From Candidatus Sabulitectum silens (GTDB lineage Bacteria; Fermentibacterota; Fermentibacteria; Fermentibacterales; JCC-6), in the NCBI GenBank assembly GCA_001875255.1, contig MJAN01000003.1, positions 1-53,185 on the forward strand: a DNA stretch of 53,185 nt, in the 5' to 3' direction. This document shows, piece after piece, positions 48,187 through 53,185 of the stretch (positions are counted from its first letter, which is position 1; each line of letters opens with the position of its first letter). The notes below the pieces were generated by a model. It was given only the letters and a program-made list of their open reading frames with translations, was not told where the DNA came from and searched no databases. A program made the position numbers and the translations under genes.

Positions 48187-48814
48187 TCCATCCCTCTTTT
48201 CCTATAAGGGGAACAAAGGAGCTCGGAAAGGATGAAACCTGTTCAAGCTCGCCGTTATTCCTTTGCCAGACGGTGAATGTCTGGCTTGTTCTGGTACCAA
48301 CGGGAACTCCGGCAAGACCGCCTTCGGCCAGCTGATCCACAAGTGAAGGGGGCAGGCCCGGAGCCCCTGCGCTGTAGAGAATTCCGTTGAAGGGCGCATA
48401 CTTCTTCCATCCGGCACTGCCGTCGCCGAAACGGACCATCACATTCCTTGCCCCGGTGCGGAGAAGGTTTGCCCTGGAGGGTTCCACCAGCCCCAGGACC
48501 CTTTCCACGCAGTAAACCCTTCTGAAGAGCGAAGATGCAACCGCTGCGAGGTAACCGCTTCCGCTGCCCACCTCGAGAAGGGTACCGCCATATACGGGTT
48601 CCAGCGCACCGAGCATCCTCAGGACAGTGGCAGGTTTGCTGATGGTCTGGCCATGTCCTATGGGAAGGCTTCTGTCGGAATAGGCGAATCGGCTCCATCC
48701 GGGGTCCACGAATATCTCCCTGGGTACTCTGGACATCGCCTCGAGAACCCTTGGATCCTGTCCCGGGAAAAGCCGTGCAAGTTTCGCGGTCATTTCTGCG
48801 GCCCGTGATTTCAA
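48179..48814 (-). CDS. pcm: Protein-L-isoaspartate O-methyltransferase
   Basis: Repairs isoaspartyl residues in aged proteins using SAM. 211 residues. Motifs: VPREIFVDPGWSRFAYSDRSLPIGHGQTISKP (in parts VPREIFVD and LPIGHGQTISKP), SAM loop LLEVGSGSGYLAAV, VYCVERVLGLVEPSRANL, VMVRFGDGSAGW and PFNGILYSAGAPGLP. Start taken as TTG at 48814 with GGAG seven bases before; ATG at 48793 is an alternative. It lies between two tRNA genes and has its own -10 box. Confidence 0.92.
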   Translation of the reverse strand: MKSRAAEMTAKLARLFPGQDPRVLEAMSRVPREIFVDPGWSRFAYSDRSLPIGHGQTISKPATVLRMLGALEPVYGGTLLEVGSGSGYLAAVASSLFRRVYCVERVLGLVEPSRANLLRTGARNVMVRFGDGSAGWKKYAPFNGILYSAGAPGLPPSLVDQLAEGGLAGVPVGTRTSQTFTVWQRNNGELEQVSSFPSSFVPLIGKEGWNG

Positions 48815-48834
48815 CAGATGCTCCGATGGTGTTC

Positions 48835-48840
48835 ATTATA
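48835..48840 (-). promoter_or_regulatory. -10 box upstream of pcm
   Basis: A perfect TATAAT on the minus strand, 20 bases before the pcm TTG, immediately after the hairpin that follows tRNA-Pro(GGG). No clear -35. Confidence 0.45.
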
Positions 48841-48843
48841 CCG

Positions 48844-48869
48844 GAAGAGGAACCCGGAGGTTCCTCTTC
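48844..48869 (-). terminator. 11-bp hairpin after tRNA-Pro(GGG)
   Basis: GAAGAGGAACC and GGTTCCTCTTC, perfectly complementary around a four-base loop, begin three bases after the tRNA 3' end. No T run follows, so termination would be inefficient; it may instead guide tRNA 3' processing. Confidence 0.5.
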
Positions 48870-48872
48870 GTC

Positions 48873-48949
48873 TGGTCGGGGTGACTGGATTCGAACCAGC
48901 GACCACTTGAACCCCATTCAAGTGCGCTACCGGACTGCGCCACACCCCG
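48873..48949 (-). tRNA. tRNA-Pro (GGG)
   Basis: 77 bases. Acceptor CGGGGTG/CACCCCG, anticodon arm CTTGA-ATGGGGT-TCAAG with anticodon GGG, T arm GCTGG-TTCGAAT-CCAGT, encoded CCA. Second proline tRNA within 1.4 kb. Confidence 0.93.
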
Positions 48950-48961
48950 TCAGGAAGCACA

Positions 48962-48990
48962 ATTCTATACAACCGATTTTCAGTCGTCAA
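48962..48990 (-). promoter_or_regulatory. Promoter of tRNA-Pro(GGG)
   Basis: TTGACG (48985-48990), 17 bases, TAGAAT (48962-48967) on the minus strand, 12 bases before the tRNA. The -35 lies inside the end of the merR-like gene. Confidence 0.7.
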
Positions 48991-49357
48991 GTTCGGTCCG
49001 GGGATCCTGGGAAAGGTCCCTGACCATTCCTTCCAGCTCGGAGCGTATCTCGGCGAGTATCCTCTCGGAATTCCCTCCGTTCTTGAGGTCGAGGAGGAGC
49101 TGTCCGCTGTGGTCCTTCATGTTCTCAAGCTGCTTTCTGGCACCCTCGATGGAAAACCCCTCTTTGTTCACCAGGCGGTCGATGAGCCTGATGAGGTCGA
49201 TGTCGCCGGTGCGGTAGCACCTGTTCCCGGCGTTGTTCTTGTGGGGTTTCAGTGAGGGGAAAGCGGTTTCCCAGTAGTGGAGGGTGTGGGGTTTGATGCC
49301 CAGCTCTTCGCTGACCTCCCCTATGGAATAATAGAGCCTGCCGGTGTTCTCCTTCAT
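48980..49357 (-). CDS. MerR-family transcription regulator
   Basis: About 125 residues from the ATG at 49355-49357, which overlaps the TAA of the TPR gene. N-terminal winged helix: YYSIGEVSEELGIKPHTLHYWETAFPSL, in parts YYSIGEVSEELGIKPHTL and HYWE, then YRTGDIDLIRLIDRLVNKEGFSIEGARKQL. The C-terminal helix is short, with no cysteines for metal sensing. This resembles MerR-like proteins found with DnaJ genes (CbpM/HspR type). Its place in an operon with a J-domain protein supports a stress-regulator reading, which is inference. Confidence 0.85.
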   Translation of the reverse strand: MKENTGRLYYSIGEVSEELGIKPHTLHYWETAFPSLKPHKNNAGNRCYRTGDIDLIRLIDRLVNKEGFSIEGARKQLENMKDHSGQLLLDLKNGGNSERILAEIRSELEGMVRDLSQDPRTELDD

Positions 49358-49767
49358 TATCCGCCCATTCTGAAGAGTTTCTTCCACCAGGGCAGCCGGG
49401 CCCTCTGGATGGCCTGGAGTTCAGCAAGGCCCTTCAGGGCGGGTTCATAGTCCTCCTGCCAGGAGAGGGCGTCGTTGAAAGCCTTCCGGGCGCGTTGGGT
49501 CTGACCGGCCTTCATGTACATCCTGCCCATGAGATAATGGTTCTCAGGGTTGAAATACTCGGTTTCCGCGGCGGCCTTGAGCTCCTCCACAGCCTCCCGG
49601 AGCCTTCCCCTTCCCTCGGCGGTCTTGGCCAGAAGCCTTCTTATGTCAGGATCGGTTGGAAAGGCGAGGACGGCCTTCCTGAGAAGGTTTTCAGCCCCCC
49701 AGAAGTCCCCCTTGCCTATGAGCTTCCTCGCCCGGGACATGAGGAGGTCCAGCCGTTTCCGGCTCAT
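49357..49767 (-). CDS. Small TPR-repeat protein
   Basis: 136 residues, three tetratricopeptide-like repeats (KGDFWGAENLLRKAVLAFP, GRLREAVEELKAAAE, GQTQRARKAFNDALSWQ), ending WWKKLFRMGG. No signal peptide. Start ATG overlaps the DnaJ-like gene's stop (ATGA) and its own stop overlaps merR. Probably a co-chaperone-type scaffold; the partner is unknown. Confidence 0.8.
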   Translation of the reverse strand: MSRKRLDLLMSRARKLIGKGDFWGAENLLRKAVLAFPTDPDIRRLLAKTAEGRGRLREAVEELKAAAETEYFNPENHYLMGRMYMKAGQTQRARKAFNDALSWQEDYEPALKGLAELQAIQRARLPWWKKLFRMGG

Positions 49768-50129
49768 CTTGTCAGCGGTGGTCCGGACGGGCTCCGGTCG
49801 TTTTCGGACCTCTGGTCCCGGGGCCGGGGCGGAATCCGATGACTCCGCCCCTGTACCCTCTCGGAGGTAATTACCTCCTCCTGGTAAATTTCCGAGGGGG
49901 TTCCCAGCTTCTGGTCGTACTCCCTCTTCTTTTCGGTATTGCTGAGCACCGAATAGGCCTCGTTGATCAGGGCGAAACGCTTCTGGACCTCCGGGCTGTC
50001 CCCGGCAACGTCCGGGTGATGCTTCAGGGCCATTCTGGCATAGGCGGTCTCAATGGCGTCGAGGTCGGCGTTCCTTCTGATGTCCAGTATGAGGTAGTAG
50101 TTTATCAGTTCCCTTGATTCGGTACTCAT
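49764..50129 (-). CDS. J-domain (DnaJ-like) protein
   Basis: 121 residues. The J domain covers residues 8-75: YYLILDIRRNADLDAIETAY, the essential HPD in LKHHPDVAG, then FALINEAYSVLSNTEKKREYD. There is no glycine-rich or zinc-finger region; the C-terminal 45 residues are basic and disordered. It would stimulate a DnaK-type ATPase for specific clients. It is 12 bases downstream of the M14 peptidase gene and overlaps the TPR gene. Confidence 0.9.
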   Translation of the reverse strand: MSTESRELINYYLILDIRRNADLDAIETAYARMALKHHPDVAGDSPEVQKRFALINEAYSVLSNTEKKREYDQKLGTPSEIYQEEVITSERVQGRSHRIPPRPRDQRSENDRSPSGPPLTR

Positions 50130-50141
50130 GAAGCTTCCCCG

Positions 50142-51567
50142 CTACCGCAGAAGGGTGAACCTTTCAACCGCTGACTGGTTTCCGCTCTGGACCCTGAGGA
50201 AGTAAACTCCGTTCACCAGGCCGTCGGGGACCATCCAGCTGCCGTTCTCGGGGGATGCAACCGTTCTTCCGGAAACATCGAGAACCGATACCGAGGCGTT
50301 CTGTCCTCCGTGAACCGTGTAGGAGAGCACCGAGGTCACCGGGTTGCCCTTCACGGAAACCCGAGACCGGAGGAACCGTCGATCCCGGCGCTGGTTTCAT
50401 CTTCCACCGAGGTCATGGAAAGAATGTTCATGCAGAGAAGCTTGTTCATTAAGAGGCAGTCTTCGTTGTTCTGGTCGAGGAGGGACTGGTTGTTCTGGCT
50501 GCCCCAGAAGCCGGCGTCGTCAACCTCAGGGCAGAAGAAGAGAGAGTTCAGCTCGCCGTAGGCCCAGTCGTTGGCCTCGCCGTTCACCATGTACAGTATC
50601 TGACCGGCTCTTCCGTACTGATAGTTGTTCTGGGAGGTCATCTGTGCGCCCCAGCCCTGGAATGTGGCCTGATCCGGTGTTGCCTGGTTGTTGTATCCCC
50701 AGGGATAAAGCAGATAGCCGCCGTAGGTGTGGTAGTGGAAACCGCCCAGGGGATCGATGTCCTGCATCAGCGCCGCCAGATGGATGTTCTCGGGTTCGGA
50801 GAGGGGAGCTGACCCGCGGTATGTTTCGGCATAAGGGTCGGGGCTTGAGCCTGAGTCGTCGTAGCCCCACATGTAGCTCCAGTTCCTGTTGAGGTCGACT
50901 CCGCTCGAGGCCACCGGATCGGAGAAGTTCATGTTCTTCCGCTGATTCGGGCCGCCGGAGGGAAGATTGTAGTGGTAGCCGTCGATATTACTCATGGGAA
51001 CGAAATAGATCTGGGCGTTGTTCAGTATGAAGGTTGCCATGGTGTCGCTTCCGTACTCGGTTGCCAGCCAGTCGGCGAAGTAGATAACCGCGGAGTTGCC
51101 CCCGGGCTCCCTTCCGTGCTGCAGCGCGGTAAAAGGATAGCCGGCGCAGAGGGAGATGCGTTGGTAATTCTTACATAGTAAAGGTCCCGTCCTTCATAGG
51201 ATGTGCCGAAGGTAACAGGAGTGTCCACCATGTCGTTCTCCGCCGCCAGCGTCGCCCAGAAGGCGTTGTTCTCGTTGGGGCCGTGGTAGAAGCCGAACTC
51301 GTTCCTGTCATCCCTTGGCAGAAGCTGGGACCATTCGATGGGAAGCAGCCTGCCCTGGGGATAACGGACCAGGGTTTCCTCCACGAAGCGGTCTTCCACC
51401 ATGATATCCACATATCCGTCGGCCCGGCTGCCCGAGGTAACATCGTACCCCATTGCCTGGACCGAGGTGAAATCGGAATCGGTTTCCGCCGGTATGCGAA
51501 TGAGCCTGTCAGCGTTCATCACCGCGGGAAGCAGCAGAACAAGTGCGGCAACAAGTATTTTGCGCAT
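50142..51567 (-). CDS. Secreted M14 zinc carboxypeptidase with T9SS-like C-terminal sorting domain (two frame breaks)
   Basis: About 475 residues. Signal peptide MRKILVAALVLLLPAVMNA, then a propeptide-like region. The M14 core, read across a break near 51140, has the zinc pair in ALQHGREPGGNSA (HxxE), the third ligand in GGFHYHTYGGYLLYPWGY, the substrate arginine in GVDLNRNW, and a probable catalytic glutamate in FFCPEVDDAGFWG. After a break near 50360 (one G short) comes a sorting domain: NPVTSVLSYTVHGGQNASV, VLDVSGRTVAS, NGVYFLRVQSGN and a basic end. Such tails direct proteins through the type IX secretion system in FCB bacteria. Substrate unknown. Confidence 0.85.
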
Positions 51568-51588
51568 GGGTCACTCCTTTATCTGTTG

Positions 51589-51617
51589 TTGACATCTGTG
51601 CGGGAATCTCTTAAATT
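51589..51617 (+). promoter_or_regulatory. rpsT promoter
   Basis: TTGACA (51589-51594), 17 bases, TAAATT (51612-51617), 77 bases before the S20 start. Confidence 0.75.
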
Positions 51618-51693
51618 TGCCCGTCATAAGGAATAAAACCCAGACGGGTAAAAAGTTCGGCTTATGCCGTTATTCTGTGAAAGGAGAACGCTC

Positions 51694-51927
51694 TTGGCAA
51701 GGAGCAGACAATCACTCAAGCGTCTCAGGACCGACCGCGTGAAGAACGAGAGGAACCACAGGAAGCTCAGAAGGCTTCGTACGGCCCTCAAAAAGGTGGA
51801 AGCCGCTGAAACCCCCGAAGAGAAATCAGCTGCGGTCAGGGCGGCCCAGAGCCTCCTCGACAAGGCCGGAAGGACAAGGCTCATCCACCCCAACAAGGCC
51901 AGGCGTCTAAAAAGCAGGGCTCTCTAG
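51694..51927 (+). CDS. rpsT: Ribosomal protein S20
   Basis: 77 residues from the TTG at 51694 (MARSRQSLKRLRTDRVKNER), preceded by AAAGGAGA at correct spacing; an upstream ATG at 51664 would add ten unlikely residues. Highly basic helical protein with the family ending HPNKARRLKSRAL. It binds 16S rRNA early in 30S assembly. Monocistronic, with its own promoter and terminator. In E. coli rpsT is also partly UUG-started. Confidence 0.95.
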   Translation: MARSRQSLKRLRTDRVKNERNHRKLRRLRTALKKVEAAETPEEKSAAVRAAQSLLDKAGRTRLIHPNKARRLKSRAL

Positions 51928-51948
51928 CTTTTTCTTTCCATAGATCAG

Positions 51949-51979
51949 GCCCCCCTTTCGCAAGGGGGGCTTCTTTTTT
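51949..51979 (+). terminator. rpsT terminator
   Basis: GCCCCCCTT, TCGC loop, AAGGGGGGC, followed by TTCTTTTTT; strong Rho-independent terminator 21 bases after the rpsT stop. Confidence 0.92.
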
Positions 51980-51986
51980 CGAGTTA

Positions 51987-52634
51987 CTAATCCGATAGGG
52001 AGAAGTTGTACCTCAGGGTGGTCCACACACCCACTGGAACATCGTTGTTCCTGGCGCTGTTCCACATCGTGTTCTCCGCCGCGGCCATGGCGGCGCTGTC
52101 CAGGGAGGAGACACCGCTTGTCTGCATCAGCCTCACTTCCCGGACCACTCCCCCGGGGTCTATATAGACCCATAGGGTAACAGTGCCCTCCACCCCGGCC
52201 ATTCTGGCCATTTCAGGATAGGCCGGCGGGGGCATGTAGGTGCACACCGGGAACACCTCCACCGGGGTGAAGCCCGGAGGGCCGATCTCACCGTCGGAGT
52301 CGTTGCCGGATGTCAGCCCGGTCTCAACGGTGGTGGCGGTGCCCAGCCCGGTGGTATCGTCGCCTACTGAGATGATCAGTTCCGGAGTCACCTCCTCGAT
52401 GACCTCCTCGATCTGTTCCTCGATGAGGTTCTGCTCCTCGATCACCTCCTCCTGCTGCTCATCCACCGATGAGTCGTAGGGAAGGAAGGTGTCCACCGCC
52501 TCCATGGCGCTGTCCATGGTGGGTGTGGAAAGCCTGCCCATCTCACCCGCCGGGATGAACTGGAAGAGCAGGTTCAGAAGAAGAAGACCGAAGAGCACTC
52601 CGATCTCCATGCCGATATCATTCGATCTGGTCAT
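51987..52634 (-). CDS. TonB-family energy transducer
   Basis: 215 residues, unbroken. A single N-terminal membrane helix (IGVLFGLLLLNLLFQFIP), an acidic glutamate-rich linker in the periplasm (QQEEVIEEQNLIEEQIEEV) where classical TonB has proline and lysine, and a C-terminal TonB fold: YPEMARMAGVEGTVTLWVYI, VREVRLMQTSGVSSLDSAA, WTTLRYNFSL. TonB proteins pass proton-motive energy to outer-membrane transporters. No ExbB/ExbD in the window. The AAAGGAGG site directly before ATG is the best in the window. It follows cysS by 54 bases. Confidence 0.88.
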   Translation of the reverse strand: MTRSNDIGMEIGVLFGLLLLNLLFQFIPAGEMGRLSTPTMDSAMEAVDTFLPYDSSVDEQQEEVIEEQNLIEEQIEEVIEEVTPELIISVGDDTTGLGTATTVETGLTSGNDSDGEIGPPGFTPVEVFPVCTYMPPPAYPEMARMAGVEGTVTLWVYIDPGGVVREVRLMQTSGVSSLDSAAMAAAENTMWNSARNNDVPVGVWTTLRYNFSLSD

Positions 52635-52688
52635 TTCGCACCTCCTTTCTGCAAGTGATACATGAAAGAAGGGGCGGGTATTCCAGAC

Positions 52689-53185
52689 CTAGATATCCGG
52701 CAGGACCTCGCTGATGCCGCCGGGAAGGTCACGTACTGAATAACCCGCCTCCGCCAGCTCGTCCCGGATCCTGTCCGCCTCCTCGAAAAGCCTGTTCTTC
52801 CTGAGGTATCCCCTTGCCTCCCCGAGTATCCTGCAGAGGTCTTCCCGGGAACCACCCGCCTCGGGCTCCAGGCGGATGCCGAGGATACCGGTGGCAAGAC
52901 GGTCCATGAAGGAGGCCATGGCGGACCTGTCGCCCTCGGTGGAATTGCCTCCCTCCATGATGGTGTTGCCGGCCCTGACCAGGTCGAACACCGCAGCCAG
53001 TGCTCCGGGGGTGTTGAGGTCGTCATCCATGGCGGCTGTAAAGGCGTTCTCCGCATCCCTGACCAGGACCCTGGTCTCCGGGGATGGTTCGCCGGGGGCT
53101 GGGCTTCCCAGCCTGGAGCGGAAGGACACCAGGCGCTCCAGGGCGCTCTTCGCCCCGGAAAGGCCTTCGCTGGAAAAGTCCAGGG
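52689..53185 (-). CDS. cysS: Cysteinyl-tRNA synthetase, C-terminal part (cut by window edge)
   Basis: 165 residues of the helical DALR-type domain: LERLVSFRSRL, FTAAMDDDLNTPGALAAVFDLVRAGN (in parts AAMDDDLNTPGALAAVF), and the C-terminal LRKNRLFEEADRIRDELAEAGYSVRD, which is diagnostic in CysRS. The catalytic domain lies beyond 53185. Stop at 52689. Charges tRNA-Cys. Confidence 0.88.
   Translation of the reverse strand, partial: LDFSSEGLSGAKSALERLVSFRSRLGSPAPGEPSPETRVLVRDAENAFTAAMDDDLNTPGALAAVFDLVRAGNTIMEGGNSTEGDRSAMASFMDRLATGILGIRLEPEAGGSREDLCRILGEARGYLRKNRLFEEADRIRDELAEAGYSVRDLPGGISEVLPDI

Overview
The window is one GC-rich (about 60 percent by eye) bacterial chromosome segment packed with housekeeping and envelope genes. 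A T9SS-like C-terminal sorting domain on a secreted M14 peptidase, a [FeFe]-hydrogenase maturase (HydE), TPR/NHL/FlgD-type exported proteins and many TTG starts fit an anaerobic member of the FCB group; a Fermentibacterota-like candidate phylum is my best guess, from memory of such genomes and not from any search. Both ends are cut: ftsK (left) and cysS (right).

Caveat that governs the whole annotation: roughly 50 single-base frame breaks occur in 53 kb, mostly explained by one missing base in a short homopolymer (usually G or C), and they hit essential genes (aroE, purH, recJ, rnr, ftsK, nadE). I treat them as assembly/sequencing errors and annotate reconstructed genes, naming the break points. 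In-frame translation of the raw sequence misleads (for example a false AroE-HydE 'fusion').

Layout. 0-1.1 kb: ftsK N-terminus and an HU protein fused to a glycogen-binding (CBM48/AMPK-like) domain. 1.1-4.6 kb: aroK facing a B12-radical SAM gene, aroE and hydE. 4.6-7.6 kb: two overlapping membrane HD-GYP genes, one with active-site residues and one degenerate. 7.6-16.6 kb: a six-gene minus-strand operon of type IV pilin-like proteins, including a prepilin of about 1300 residues with large extracellular domains. 16.7-25.1 kb: dprA, obg, a TPR lipoprotein, dinG, recJ, rnpB (RNase P RNA) and a COG1579 zinc-ribbon protein. 25.1-25.5 kb: tRNA-Val, tRNA-CAT and tRNA-Leu with clear promoters. 25.5-27.5 kb: an AT-rich island with two secreted proteins of unknown function.

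27.5-42.2 kb is a minus-strand train of eleven mostly overlapping genes: rarA, a degenerate histidine-kinase-like protein, rnr, nadE, purH, a Slt-type lytic transglycosylase, an NHL/FlgD-Ig exported protein, two CNNM/CorC-like membrane proteins, a GGDEF-HEAT protein and a PAS/receiver-like protein. 42.3-45.4 kb is a hybrid sensor kinase with its own promoter. 45.5-53.2 kb: lipoprotein, apt, LOG-like protein, tRNA-Pro(CGG), small membrane exporter, pcm, tRNA-Pro(GGG), a merR/TPR/DnaJ/M14-peptidase operon, rpsT with promoter and terminator, a TonB-family protein and the end of cysS.

Themes: c-di-GMP signalling (two HD-GYP, one GGDEF), surface pili that with dprA suggest DNA uptake or adhesion, and envelope maintenance. 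The best candidates for something undescribed are the giant-prepilin operon, the HU-CBM48 fusion, the GGDEF-HEAT fusion and the small histidine-kinase-like protein.
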